Below, piece after piece: positions 45,405 to 57,445 of a stretch of DNA of 64,000 nucleotides. The position numbers and the translations under genes are program-made. Under the pieces are notes generated by a model. The model did not search any database, was not told the origin of the DNA, and was given only the letters and a program-made list of their open reading frames with translations. Position 1 is the stretch's first letter. Each line of letters starts with the position of its first letter. The DNA comes from Gymnothorax reevesii (lineage: Eukaryota; Chordata; Actinopteri; Anguilliformes; Muraenidae): positions 7,896,501 through 7,960,500 of the forward strand of contig CM056574.1 in the NCBI GenBank assembly GCA_029721435.1. The letters are read 5' to 3'.

Positions 45405-45850
45405 ACGCACGTGTGTGTGTGTGTGTGTGCGTGTGCATGCATGAGTGTGTGTGCATGCGTGAGTGTGTGTGTATGTGTGCATGTGTGCGCGTGAGTGTGT
45501 GTGTGTGTGTGTGTGCGTGAGTGTGTGTGTGAATGTCAGCGCGTGAGTCTGTGTGTGTGTGCGTGTGTGTGTGTGCACGCGTGAGTGTGCATGTGTATGA
45601 GCATGTGTGAGCGTGTGTTTGTGTGTGTGTGTGTGTAGGCATGCGTATGCGTGTGTGTGTGTATATGTGCATGTGTGCGCGTGAGTGTGTGTGTGTGTGT
45701 GTACGTGTGCGTGAGTGTGCGTGTGTGTGAGTGTGTGTGTGTATGTATACATGCGTGTGCGTGAGTGTGTGTGTGTGTGTGTATGTGTGTGTGTATGTAT
45801 ACATGCGTGCGCGTGAGTGTGCGTGTGTGTGTGTATGTGTGTAGGCATGT
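45405..45850. repeat. (TG)n-based VNTR
   Basis: TG runs with GCATGCGTGAGTGTG and ATGTATACATGCGTG spacers; the latter recurs near 45743 and 45793. Long Thr-His frames here are artefacts. Confidence 0.95.
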
Positions 45851-46636
45851 GTTTCTCACAGGGCTGTGATCTGGTAATATAGTACAGTTGAAGGGCTGGT
45901 ACAGTCCTGCACCACTAACATTACTTCAGCAGCTCTGAATCTCAGCATCAATCGCACCTTCTCTCCTTTTGGAGAAATGTGACACTGAACCTAACATCAA
46001 ACACTATTACAGAATATAAAACTATTACATCATCAAAGCCACCTTTTTGTGGCAAATATTCCATCTGGAATGGTAGGTGTTTGAAAGAAAAATCACTCCA
46101 TTGAGCAGTTTATCAGCTCAGTCACTTGCAGGGGGAGTGAAAACGGACCCAGTGTATAATTCTCACACAGACTCATGTTTATGTACACGCCCCTGTCGCC
46201 TCGCTGTTCCTCATTCGTATTCTGCAAGCCGCCGCCGCCGGTGAAAACACCAGCGAACACACAGCAGACCCCATTCATTACCCTCCATTTGCAGGCAGAG
46301 TCGAGAGAGGCCTCGTAATGGCCGGCGTGCACCGCTGTAACGTTAGCGAGCAGCAGTGGACACAAACACAGGGCGCCAGGCGTAAGCGTTTGGACAGTGA
46401 CGACTAGCCGGGATTGAGCTACAGTCACCTGCACGTTTCACGTGACGCGAACCTGAATCACATCTTAGTCGGTTTTTACGCGTAAAACTCAAATTCATAG
46501 CTCCTCGTACAGGAGTCAAACAAGCAAACATTGTGCCAGCATCCCAATGCAAAGAGCACATTCTGTACTTCAGAGTGAATATTTACGAAACTATGGCTGC
46601 AGAAAATATGGGGTGTAAAATTGATTATTATTATAA
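45851..46636. other. Low-copy noncoding DNA
   Basis: No gene recognised; (CGC)n near 46210. Confidence 0.4.
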
Positions 46637-46975
46637 TTACCTCCGCCGAAGGAAGTTGGCAAGAGGTAATGTGATCGGTGCCGTTTGTTTGTCTGTTAGT
46701 CTGTTTGTGAACAAGTAACTCATAAAGTAATGAACGGCTATCTCTGAAATTTTGTGGGCGAGTCGCTATTACATCAGGGATGGACCCTATCGATTTTCAC
46801 CGCGATTGGTCAAACAAAATAGCCGCCATGGCCGCAATCAGTGAAACAATATGATCGCCACGGCAGCCACCCTGAAATCCTACTGCACGTGTTAGACTGA
46901 ACTTCGCCCCCACTCACCAAGATTTGGACTGTGCTGCTTTGGGGAGGTTTGCACTCCAGGAGTGCCTCTCATTGC
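46637..46975. mobile_element. Diverged relative of the repeat at 43376
   Basis: Starts TTACCTCCGCCGAAGGAAG, contains GTTTGTCTGTTAGTCTGTTT, and ends GGGGAGGTTTGCACTCCAGG AGTGCC near 46965. Same layout as 43376-43668, but the middle differs. An (ATT)n tract follows at about 46974-47004. Confidence 0.55.
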
Positions 46976-47508
46976 TATTATTAATATTATTATTATTATT
47001 ATTATGTTCCCTGCGAAAGCGGAAGACATACTGTTTTAGCGTCTGTCCGTAATTCCAAGATTCTGTGACTCCGTAAGTCCGAAACGATCTCGTTTCAACT
47101 CTGGAGATTCTATCTGAGAGCCGGGGACAGGAAGTGCATCAGGTGCACTTGAACAGGAGGGGGGCGGTGGACGGAGGGAGGGGGGAGGGGGGTGTAAATT
47201 GTAAAAGCACATTTTAGCTTTGAAGAATGCAGGGAGTTAAATCTTAGCAGCTGCCGAGATTTTAGCCATGGCAGTGGTGAGAGAGGAGATGCTTTCCAAC
47301 AACTCTGCTAAGAATGTGAATTCAGACGGTTGTTTCCTTTGACAAAGCATCTGCAGGTCTGTATTACAGTGGAGATAATGAGCATCATCTCTAACTGTTT
47401 GTACTGATGCAGCTCTGGTCTGGAATGAAGGCTGATTCCTGCAGCAATGTTCTATCATCTCGAGGAGAGTTCAAACTGTCACGGCACCAAACGGTTAACA
47501 GCTCCAAA
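46976..47508. other. Low-copy noncoding DNA
   Basis: An (ATT)n tract opens it and a G-rich patch lies at 47156-47192. No gene recognised. Confidence 0.4.
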
Positions 47509-47526
47509 TTAGTCCTTGGGGCTCTG

Positions 47527-47576
<50 letters not shown>

Positions 47577-47761
47577 TTTTTAAAATAAGGATTTAATTAT
47601 CGTGTGCTGTTGAAAACTTATCATGCGGCAACTTGTTGAAAAAAGCTCCCCTGCGAGGGTTCTTTTAAACAAGGTGCCACATGATAGGTTTTAAACAGCT
47701 CTGATTTTGATATCTTACATCGCTGAGCAACAATGGCTGCATTTAGCGCTGTAAGGGTTAA
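47509..47761. mobile_element. TTAA-flanked MITE (piggyBac-like), copy 1
   Basis: The right end TTTAGCGCTGTAAGGG is followed by TTAA (47758-47761). The left end TCCTTGGGGCTCTG after TTAG is a decayed inverse. The interior CATGCGGCAACTTGTTGAAA and GATTTTGATATCTT is about 75 % like 55467-55629. A (TA)n run of about 20 units plus poly-T (47527-47580) sits just inside the left end. Confidence 0.6.
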
Positions 47762-48554
47762 TGGCCATGATTCAGGAATGAGGTTGAACGAACAGGAGCC
47801 CCTGTAGGGTGTATCTCAGAGGGAACAGAAGCTCTGCATCCTGCGCTCAGCTTATGCAGGGGCAGCGCGAAGAAATCCTCCATTTTGTGGTCGCCAATGC
47901 CAGTGCGGGGACTCGGCCAGGAGTGACAGTGACGGGGAGAATTAAATCAGGGCGAATAATCGAGGAGGCGGAGGGAGTGAATGAGCCCCATATAGGACAC
48001 ACCTGCCCCCCGCGCTTCACGCCAGCTTTAAATAAACCCTTATTCTAATCCGCAGGAGCAGGTGCGGAGTGTGTGTGTGTGTGTGTGTGTGTGTCTGAGG
48101 GGAGAGGGGTGTCAGGGACGGAACAGCCCCACTCACCTCTGAAATCACACTGTCGGGGGCAAAGACAGTAGCCAATTTTAATTTTGCACCATTAATTCCA
48201 CCGCACTAAAAGCCTGAGCGTCTGTCACAGGATATTCATGGGAAAGTTGTGGAACCACACGGCCAGCCTCATAGCTACTGGCTCTTAATGGCATCTTTTT
48301 TGTAGCACTGTACTCCCTTACTTCCACTCTGGCATGGCTATTTGCACTCCATTCAGCTCATTCAATCGACGAGCCCCTGTTCCTGCTGAAATGCCCCAGA
48401 TTTTAACGCCAGTGGGGGCAAAAATTGCCCACTAAGAAAGCAAATGTAATTTCGTAGCCTGCTCTGAGTATTCGGCTTTCCCAGCCTGCACATCTGACTC
48501 GTGTTCTTACAGGAACACTGAGCACCACAGGCAGACACAGCTAACAATATAACA
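47762..48554. other. Low-copy noncoding DNA
   Basis: (TG)n at 48070-48094. GCTATTTGCACTCCATTCAG (48337) is shared with 54634, inside the deleted Tc1 element. No gene recognised. Confidence 0.5.
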
Positions 48555-48985
48555 CGTGATGTGCTTAACACTGTTCAGTACGGTCCGCATGAATTTGCAT
48601 TAACAAATGCGGGCCTCTACATCATTAATTCATATTCATAACTACGCCAGTTCATCTCTGTTAATGTCAGAATCCAAAACTGCCACTGAAATGTATAATT
48701 TCTGCTCACATGATGTCCTAAACACTGCAGTACGGTCCACATGAATTTGCATTAACAAATGCAAAATACATCATTTTATGACAGTTAATTCCTGTCAATG
48801 TTGGAATTAAAAACTGGCGCTGAAATGAACGTGATGTGCTGACACGATGTGCTAACGCTTTACGGTACAACCTGCATGCATTGGTATTAGCAAATACTAG
48901 CCTGTACATCATTAATTCTTATTCACAACTATGCTAGTTGATGCACGTTAATGTTAGAATTAAACGCAGCCACTGAAATAAAATG
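48555..48985. repeat. Three imperfect tandem copies of 130-152 bp
   Basis: The landmark CGGTCCGCATGAATTTGCAT (48581) recurs as CGGTCCACATGAATTTGCAT (48733) and, more diverged, CGGTACAACCTGCATGCATT (48863). TACATCATTAATTC and CCACTGAAAT also repeat. Confidence 0.8.
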
Positions 48986-50178
48986 TGTCAGTGGGTAACT
49001 GAATTATCCTGAGATGAGTGCATTGTTATTGTATTTGGTTACTCATAATTAATGATAATTCATATTCAGGTATAAAGCATTTAATGACTGTTATTCAAAG
49101 CAAAAACAAAGCATTAGTCCATGTGACCTGACTGTTGTGTCACCCATAACCTTATACTCTGAATCTAAAATGGCATGAATATCGCTTAGCATGAATATGC
49201 AGACAGTTGCCGATTAGCATGCCGAAAACTACTCGACATGGTTGCGCTCAAAGTAATTTCAGTTTTTGTTACCAGCTCATTTCAAAATTGTTTTCTCCAA
49301 AGAATATGAGGATTTGAAGCAGGCTTGACATTTGTTTAGTTGACAACATAAATACGATCGCAATGATGCGATAAGACCGTTTTAATGGAACATTTGAATG
49401 CTGATGTAAGAATCACTGCAATAAGAGAAAGAAATTTTCGTAAACAACACGCAATGTTGACAAACATTCCAAAACATTTACTTTTCAAGCGGAGTTCAAG
49501 ACCACAGAAGAATGATTAAAACATTTATAAAAACCACGCAACCGTTTTACTAGAAAGCTGCGCACACAGTGAGGAAGCTAAGTGAGCTGCTATGCTTGCA
49601 CTCCTATAATTAGAACCCGTGAAGAAGAACAAGGCTGGAGCATTCTCGGTACTCTGACCCACATTACTGTGTGTTTTATACATGTGATAAACGAGTCTTT
49701 GGACCACGCCAGACAGAACTGGGGCTTAAGAGGGGGCTACGCCAATGCTAAACACGTCAGCGCATCACACTGTTATTATTTACAAGACCAAAATCTAGCT
49801 TATGAAAAAAATACTAATAATAATGTCACAACCTTTTTACAACATTGAGCACAAGCACTTATCCTGAGTGACTGTCTGAAATTAGGCTCTTATCTTGCTT
49901 AAGTGCAATCCATTTATACCACAGGAAAAATAGGCAGTTTTTTATTCCACGGTAAAATGCTAGTCTCCCACCTAGAAACCAATGCTTCCAGACGGAGGTC
50001 CGGTTCCCAAATCACCGCGCTACAGTTCCGCCCCCGCGTTGACGTTTTTAGGCCCTCGGCAAAGTGACTTACATTTTTTTCGCCAGATTCTCTGACAGGT
50101 TTAATAACTAGAAAACATTGCAACACGGCGGTGTAGGGTTGCAATGACCAACGATATTGGCGGAACATTTTTACTACA
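48986..50178. other. Low-copy noncoding DNA
   Basis: No gene or repeat recognised. Confidence 0.4.
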
Positions 50179-50199
50179 CCCCCCCCCCCCCCCCCCCCC
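50179..50199. repeat. (C)21 homopolymer
   Basis: Uninterrupted run of 21 C. Confidence 0.9.
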
Positions 50200-51467
50200 A
50201 TGTTGTAAAACTGCCCCCATCCCCAAACGTTGTTGGAATCGCTTATAGTTCTGTCCTCAATAAAATTTGGCCACAATTGCTGCCTGACAAAAGTGGGAGA
50301 GCGAAATGCTCTGTTACCTTCCCACTTCCTACAACTGCCCCCCCAAAAAATAAAAAATAAATAAATAAAAGTTTTTATAAGCGTTGTTTGTCTTACTGCT
50401 AAGATGGCATCAGAATGAATGTTTCTAATCAGCAGCAGAAACTGGGACGGTTCTTTCCGAGCCTCTGAGCTCCGCTCCTCTGTGCCGAGATCACAGAATA
50501 TCGATTCCGCACTTCCTGCAGGGCCCACAATCAACCGGCTTCATTTTGCACGTCGAGCTCGGACTCAAACCGGAGAATCTGAAATCCTTGGGCCTGCTAA
50601 CAGCTATTCGCGTGAGCTCTACGCCTCAGTCATCACATGGGAAACTTTGGGGGATCAGCTGAAATCACAATTACCATTTTCCTCAATTTAAATCTGAAAA
50701 AAAAAATTAAAAACATCTTCAAGCACACAGTACATGCAATAAAAATAATGAATAATAACAAGGTAAAACTCAGCTCAAAGGGTTGATAGCTGTGCTTCTA
50801 GGCTACAATCGTCTCATACGGTTTAAAATTTGATCTTTGCCCCCCACATACAGCTGACGTTATGTGAACTTAAACTTTCACCTGATAACCTGCAAAACAT
50901 AGTCATTTCAGCTACCCTCTGTGGGGAGTTACCATTCGTAATTTGAAATACCACCACTCCTGCAGTAGATAAAGTCCAGACAAGAAACGGACAGATGCAT
51001 GCACAGACAGACATACCCCTCTCGCTCGCTGCGTGGCAGAGGCTTAATAAAGCAGTTTTATCATTGAAGCGGCATCATCATGTACCAGCGGGCGTGAATC
51101 ATCGGGCAGAGTTGATTAAATGCGCCTGTAATTGATCCGTTTCCTCCAATAAACATCATTTAATGCGGAATCACATTCTGAAGTTAATCTTTCGCGTGTA
51201 GCACCTATCAAATGGAGCCTCTTCCTAAATGTGCAATAAATTATCATTTTTGTAGGGGTGTATGTCATATCACGGTTAGGTTTGTGCTTGCTCAGGCTGG
51301 CATTTCGTGATGTCTCACATCTCTCGACTCTCTCTCCATCGTAAAGATGGGATGCTGTGCGTTTACAGTGACTCCTCTGTTTACCTCGAGGCCGGCAATC
51401 TTTGGTCACTCCACAGGCACTACAAAAAGCAGCAGAGCTGTCCCTGTAGTGAGCACAAACATTCATC

Positions 51468-51498
<31 letters not shown>

Positions 51499-51975
51499 TA
51501 TCTTTTTCGTAAGTCTCTATGCCCATTAATCTGAGCAGCATTATATTCAATTATTTATTTTTATTCCAAGCTTGTTTAATCATAATTTCAGTTCCATCTG
51601 TGGCAAACTTTCATTCGTCTGATGAACGTCTCCTGCTTGAGATTGTAAACTCCAGGGATCCCTAAAGCTGGGCTGCAGCCTTGAGGCGGCCCATTATTTT
51701 CCGGCCAACCATCAGCGCTCCTGGGGTTCACTCCAGTTCCTGAATTTTGACTCATAATTTTGACTCTTAGACAAGGACTGCCCAACCAGAAATGGCTGTT
51801 ATCATTCACATAACGATATATTGTTCGTAACAGGGGGGACTAGGACCCTCTGAGCCATGGGGACCAATGAGCCAAATATTTGTAATCAATATATGTCAGA
51901 GCTGCTTAAAATAGGCAAAATAATTGACCGCTGACCGATGAGCCATTGGTTCCCATGTTGCGATAGTGCCTATAT
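50200..51975. other. Low-copy noncoding DNA
   Basis: (CT)n at 51473-51496. 51010-51240 is repeat-free with TAAT-type motifs; possibly conserved noncoding. No gene recognised. Confidence 0.4.
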
Positions 51976-52560
51976 TCAGCAACTCAGCTGACACAACTCA
52001 GCAATGTAGTTCAGATTTTGGGCGTAGCAGAAGTTCTGAATGGGTTGGGAGCTGGTGATTTGGTGGAGTTGGGCATTTGAGATCTTACACGCCCAGTTGA
52101 GTTCTCCTTCAATTTGGGAGGCAGGGTCGATGTCCCTTTTCCTACTGCTTTTAGATGGTGCATTTTTTCTAGAATATCCTCCAGCAATCATCTTCCTCAA
52201 GAATCCATTCCATATCACTTCGACCTTTTGGATTTCTGCTGATGTGAGTTCCCAAGCCTGGACGCTGTACAGTAATGGAGAACGGACACGTGCTGTCAGG
52301 ATCTTCATCTGTGTACCGAGGTAGATCGCACGATCTGTAAGAATGTGCTTCAACTCATTCCATTTCTCAAATGCTGATGAGATCCTTTGGTGGAGAAATG
52401 CAGATGACTTGGCTGTATTCGTTATTAAGTGACCCAGGTATTTCAATTGTCGTACATTCTTTAAGGCAACTCCGTTGACGGTCACCAGACTCTTCTGATC
52501 TCTCCTGTTTAATATTAAAACTCTAATATTAATTAAAAGCTTGTTGCACAGTGAGATGCA
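51976..52560 (-). pseudogene. LINE reverse-transcriptase C-terminal fragment
   Basis: An uninterrupted minus-strand frame encodes the region after the reverse-transcriptase catalytic site of a non-LTR retrotransposon: VLILNRRDQKSLVTVNG, LKYLGHLIT, HQRISSAFEKW, a thumb-like KILTARVRSPLLYSVQAWEL, and FLRKMIAGGYSRK. The pattern YLG..I...RI..A...W...K......LLY....W.L matches many LINE ORF2 proteins. The catalytic YADD box and everything upstream are missing, so the copy is 5'-truncated. The clade is unresolved; the NFCYAQNLNYIAELCQ tail could belong to a C-terminal endonuclease region. The frame ends at a stop at 51976. Dead mobile-element fragment. Confidence 0.75.
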
Positions 52561-54160
52561 TAAGTATCTGGAATAGATTGCAACATGGTTCCGTAGAGCA
52601 ATGATTCCAACACTCCACTCCAATTCTGTCAGTTTTAATTTGAGGGTATGATGTACATATTATGTGACTAAGGCAGGAATTACACTTCATGTCCAAATAC
52701 CTATGGATGACACTGTGCCCCTCAATGGGAGATATGGCATTAGTTCATATGAGATGTTTCCGTCCGTAAAATAAAAATATAAATAAATTAGTACTAAGTA
52801 GTAATGACACTGCCTTTTATTCATGGATATTTTCTGCCCTTTCAAAATGGTAATGCTCTTTGTCATCTCAACATGTTCATCACTGCAAATTCAACTTGAT
52901 GTAATACATTTCTCAACAAAATAAAGTATTTAATCATGTTTTTTTTTTTTTTTTTTTTTGGCCATGTGACATCTTAAAACATGCTGAATCAGCAAAAGAT
53001 ACACGCAGGCTGTGAACAGTTTTTGTCAGTTAAAATGAAATAACTGAAAGAGGCTGCGCCCTATACATTAGCGCCCGAACTTCCGCTGTTTCCGAACACT
53101 AATGAGCAGCAAGAAATCAAAAGCTGCAGCGAACAAATCAGAGTCGTTTATTCCTGAAAGCAACCAGACAGCGGCATCTTCATCCAGTCGTCAAGATGCC
53201 GGGTTGCGCTCGTATATAATAATTTTCTTGAAACTTCCCTTTACTCTGCCTCGATTTGAATCATCAAAACTTCCGAGCGCCCCGCGATGAAAACCCAGAC
53301 GGAGCACGATAAATACATTTGAACGTTAGCAGTGTGCGGAGAGATTCTTTGTGAGTGAGCTCGGGCGTTCGAGGGCTGCTCCCGCGATTCGTCAGTGACT
53401 CAGTGGTAAATTGGCCTTTTCAGAAAACATAATGCAGCAGCTTAATCTTACAGAACAGAACTAATAAAGCACATGAGTGCCCAGGGGCTTCGGCGGGGTC
53501 CTTAAATTAAGATGAGAATAGAGGCGCCATATATTGTTGTCACTTCAGAAAGCTGTCATTAGACAGAGGATTGCTCATTGTCATGGCTTTCTCATTCATA
53601 ATGGTTGCTGCTTCCTGGATTCAAAAGGACAAATTTTTAAAATAATGGAATTATAATGACAGAATTTTATAAAGCAATGCAGTGGCATTAGTTTTCCTGC
53701 TAATCAAAGTGCAAACCACCTCAGCCTCCACTGCTTAAACTATACATGGAGACATATTGGGTAAATACCACACTACTGCAATCAAGCCAAAGACTTCTAC
53801 ACACACTGCAGGCTGTACTGTACTCCACGCAATAACACTGCTGGAGACCAGGGATGCATGGAGCCCACAGGACTACACACCCTACAGGCTACACGCAGTA
53901 CTACAGGAGAGCCAGTGACTATTCTGAACCTATGCAGAGAGCAAGAGCAGAGCTAGCATCTATTTTTCTCCCAGCAGGCTGTGCGTGCTACCACAGGAGA
54001 GCCAGTGACCAGTGGCCTAAACGCTATATAGGCCTCGTACAATTCTACTGGAGATGGTTATTTTACAACCTGAAGGCCATCACAAAGGCCATGACATCTA
54101 TGGCTAGAGGAATTACGCACCATCTTAGGGTATAAGTGTCAATATATTGCAGGATATATT
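52561..54160. other. Low-copy noncoding DNA
   Basis: Poly-T at about 52940-52960. CAGGAGAGCCAGTGAC occurs twice (53905 and 53995), a local duplication. No gene recognised. Confidence 0.5.
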
Positions 54161-54700
54161 TACAGTCTTGTGCAAATTAATTGGATAAAGCAGGCTGGAG
54201 TGGATAAAAACCAAACAACAAAGGTTTTCAGGCTTTTTATTACTTTAATAGCCTCTACATTCAGCACTCAGTGCGAGGTGTGTCCTCCACGATTCTTGAT
54301 AAGCTGCACCACCCGTTTTGCCATGGAGCTGACCAGGTTTTTGCAGGTTGCCTTGATTTCCTCGTCATGATGCCACACCTGGACTCCAGCATCGATGACT
54401 TTGGCTTTTTTCTCGCAGCCCTTCTGCTGCAGCGTTGACCTGATGATGGACCAGAGATTCTCAATGGGACTGAGGTCAGGTGAATTCCCAGGCCAGTCCG
54501 ACAGGTACAGTACTGTGCTGATGATGCAATCGCATTAGTTGCATCATACAAGTCAAGGAAATGAATGAAATGTGGCTACAATGCAGTGATCTTTGAGGTG
54601 GTTCTGTAAAACATCCATCACTTTGGAACAGCTATTTGCACTCCATTCAGCCCACTCAATTAACAAGCACCGTCATCCATTCAATTTGCCCAAGACTGTA
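54161..54700 (-). mobile_element. Internally deleted Tc1/mariner element
   Basis: The left end TACAGTCTTGTGCAAATT (54161-54178) is matched by the inverse AATTTGCCCAAGACTGTA at 54683-54700 with one mismatch, both starting from a TA. About 540 bp separate the ends, against roughly 1.2-1.6 kb for complete relatives. The interior keeps the transposase C-terminus on the minus strand (54268-54520); the region 54560-54680 includes sequence shared with 48337. Non-autonomous remnant. Confidence 0.85.
54268..54520 (-). pseudogene. Tc1/mariner transposase C-terminal fragment
   Basis: The minus strand encodes WPGNSPDLSPIENLW followed by about 60 residues rich in Lys, ending VVQLIKNRGGHTSH and a stop at 54268-54270. 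The WP..SPDL.PIENLW box holds the third acidic region of the DDE/D catalytic core of this superfamily. The DNA-binding domain and first two catalytic Asp are missing. There is no start codon, and the frame is closed by a stop about 10 codons upstream of the box. The fragment lies inside matched terminal repeats, so the deletion occurred within an element. Confidence 0.85.
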
Positions 54701-55462
54701 TGGTGTAAGAGCAAAATGGGATTTGAGCCTGCAACCTCTGGGGCATTACTGTGGCTGCACTCCAGGCTGTAAGGCCTGAGAAAAAGTCACTCGGGTGTTT
54801 TTAGATATTTTCTCCAGGGCACATACCTGCATTACTGAGCAGGACCTCCAGAACACGCTTTACTGCACTGATAGCCAGAGAGAACACAGAGGGAACGAAA
54901 CTTACTGCAGCTGCAATATCGCTCTATACCACCGACACAAACAACACCAACAATCTGAGGATAATGGCCATGAATAAATGACTCATTAAGCAATTTCCAT
55001 TCCAATTCGCCGACTGAGGACAGGACGTCTGAGCGAAGTTTTCAGCAAAAGCGATAACCCTTCCGAACCCTGTAGATTAACATCCCGGGAATTTAAACCT
55101 ACAGCCGCACCATCTCGTCAGCACTTCACTGTTAAATTTTAAAAAAGCATGCGCCGGTACATAAAGTATAACGAGAGAGGTCTGGCCTTGCGCGGCCTCG
55201 TTGCCGAGTAATTAGCGGTGTTGTGCTGAGGCAGCAGGCGCGTCTCTCAGAAGATTAGTCCCGAGAGTTTTACCTGACTCCAAATTATCCCTCGGAGACG
55301 CTCGCAAACTCCACGCGGCTTAGAGTCTGGGGCCGTGAAGCGAATCCTTTTCTGAGACACAAAACTCTTTTCCCAAGGATTTACACCACGCTGCGGCCTA
55401 ACTACTACCACTCTCATAATTAATTTCAGCATTAGATACTTTCAGTAGCAGGAACAGTAATA
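54701..55462. other. Low-copy noncoding DNA
   Basis: TGAGCCTGCAACCTCTGGGG near 54726 is faintly like an inverted SINE head. No gene recognised. Confidence 0.4.
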
Positions 55463-55629
55463 TTAACCCTTAGAGTGCTGACATTTTTTTTTTTTTAATG
55501 TAAATTTAATAATCTTGTACTGTTGAACACCAATCATGTGGCGACTTGTTTAAAAGAGCTCCCCAGCAGGAGATCTTTTGAACAAGTCTCCATGTGACAG
55601 GTTCACAGAAGCTTTGATCTTGATGTCTT
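55463..55629. mobile_element. TTAA-flanked MITE (piggyBac-like), copy 2, left part
   Basis: TTAA (55463-55466) then CCCTTAGAGTGCTGACA, matching the inverse of the right end of copy 1. CATGTGGCGACTTGTTTAAA and TTTGATCTTGATGTCTT follow copy 1 closely up to 55629, where an LTR starting TGTTATGATC begins. About 50 bp of the right end is missing. Confidence 0.6.
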
Positions 55630-57385
55630 TGTTATGATCTGCGATTCTGCCTGTTCTGGTTTCTGTATTTCCCACTTGCTTTATTTGTTCATGCATTTTG
55701 TATTATTTGGCTTACGATTTGCCAGTTCCATGTACACTGTTGTCCCCCGTCATGTCCTCTATTTTACATGGTCTTTGCCAGTTCACTCCTCTGTCTGCCA
55801 GCTGTCAGTTTTCCGGTGATTTCGGAAGTTTCTGGTGTTTCGCAAGTTCTTTCACAACTCGTTTCCTTCCTTCAACTCTAAATTACTAATTAAGTACTAA
55901 CCCTCAAGTGAGTACTAACACTCACTTTTCTCTAGTTTAATTACAAATCCTTACGTATATACTAATCCTGTAAATAACTAACACACTAACTTGCACATTT
56001 GGGTAATATTAATACTGCACAGACTACTAACTCTACTAATTTCTCCACTCTCCACACTATCTGTAACCCCGCCCTCTTTTTTTCTCTCAGTGCGTTTCTT
56101 TATTTCTGCATATACTCTGCAGCCGTCTCTTCTACTAACCTGCTTCTCCCATCTCTCCACACTGAGGCGCTCCTTTAATGGAGCCGGTGTTGTGTAAGAA
56201 TGTCCTGTGAAAAGTAGTCTTTGTCTTTGCTTTCCATTTTGTATTGTTTACCTCTTGTGTTTTCCAGTGGCGGCTCGTGAACTGACAACAGGGGAAGCCC
56301 AAACAATCCCTTAATGTTAATGATTGTTCATCACCTGTTTTCAATCATTCATTTAAACAGTGGAGGGTTGTTGGCCATGACAAAGTTAAGCCAAAACCTC
56401 GCCCTACAAAGCTTAATGACTTAAACCTTTAGCAGTTTACTTTTCTCAGCAGTTGCTCACAATTGCTAGAAGAACAATTGAGTTCTTCAGTTGAGTCAAA
56501 TTTATTTTTGATAGCATTGTTATACATTGCACCACGAAATTATGAGGGGTTTTCTTTCACACATAAATTACGACATAAATTACCATAGGCCTACGCTATA
56601 AATTCCACGCTCAAGAAGCTCACGAAACGGCATAGATGCACAAATTGATTAGTGAGGCTCATTAAGCAATAAGCTGTGCAAGATCGCATTCTTTTCTTCT
56701 ATATTAAGATTGCAGAAAATGGACTGTCGTGGCTTCTTGTGAAAGAAGCCTCGCAAACTAATTTATAAAGACGGGTTGATAATTTGCGTCGCCATTTGCT
56801 ATCGAAAATAAATTTGATTGTCCTTCAACCAATTCGTATGAGCAACTGCTGATAAAGAAAAGTGAACTAGGAAATGTTGAAGTCATTAGGCTTTGAAGGG
56901 CGAGGTTCTGGCTTCCCTTTGTTACAGCTGACGAGCCGCCGCTGGTGTTTTCCCCTCTTAGTTAATGTTTAGATTATTCCTCACACCAGCTGCCCCGCCC
57001 AGCTCGTTACCCCCCGGGGTATAAATGTCGCCCACTTCAGCTTCGCCCCTGTCAGACAGTTGATCATCGTTTCTCTGCGCCGAGCTCCTGTACGCCAGTG
57101 ATTTCATTGAGATTCTGTGACGCCCTTCTGCCCGATTCGGATTTCGGTCTCTCCCTGCCTGGATTCGTTTGTCTCCTGATCAAAACCCTTATTCTGCCCG
57201 ACCTCGATTTCTGCATATTGCTGCCCTGGTTTACAAACTCGGATTTCGGACTCTCGACTCACCGACTGCCTTATGAGTTGGTGCTGTACTCTGCTTTTTG
57301 GCTTTCGAACCCCTGCCTGTTTTTGGACCGCCCTTCCTTTCGGTCACTTTGATCACCTGTCTTGAACTCGGACAGTTAATAATTT
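55630..57385 (+). mobile_element. Old gypsy-type LTR, plus strand, split and 3'-truncated
   Basis: It starts TGTTATGATCTGCG, and features follow the order of the young LTR at 57386-58633: TTCTGGTTTCTG, TCTTTGCCAGTTC, GGTGATTTCGGAAGTTTCTG, ACTAAC-rich U3, TATAAA at 57020-57025, CTGCCCGACCTCGATTTCTG, CTTATGAGTTGGTGCTG and a final AATAA next to the young insertion. Without the 680-bp hAT insert (and one duplicated 8-mer) it is about 1.07 kb. Whether a solo LTR or part of an element is unknown because the junction is cut at 57385. Confidence 0.75.
56265..56944. mobile_element. hAT foldback element with perfect 8-bp target duplication
   Basis: It begins CAGTGGCGGCTCGTGAACTG and ends CAGCTGACGAGCCGCCGCTG. 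GTGTTTTC is directly repeated outside (56257-56264 and 56945-56952). The inverted arms extend about 200 bp inward (AAAACCTCGCCCTACAAAGC versus an inverse near 56896; AGCAGTTGCTCA versus TGAGCAACTGCT). The left arm has an extra block of about 85 bp. No transposase ORF. Confidence 0.9.
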
Positions 57386-57439
57386 TGTGATTTACGAAAT
57401 GAACCAAGTGCGACAACCAGTAGAATGCAAAAAGGAGGC

Positions 57440-57445
57440 TTTATT
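57440..57445 (-). promoter_or_regulatory. Poly(A) signal of the 3' LTR
   Basis: AATAAA on the minus strand (TTTATT on plus), in the expected R/U5 area about 55 bp before the LTR end. Confidence 0.75.

Noticed and set aside
49914..50534. 206-codon minus-strand frame
   Set aside because: It contains a poly-Gly tract from the (C)21 run, and the rest has no recognisable domain.
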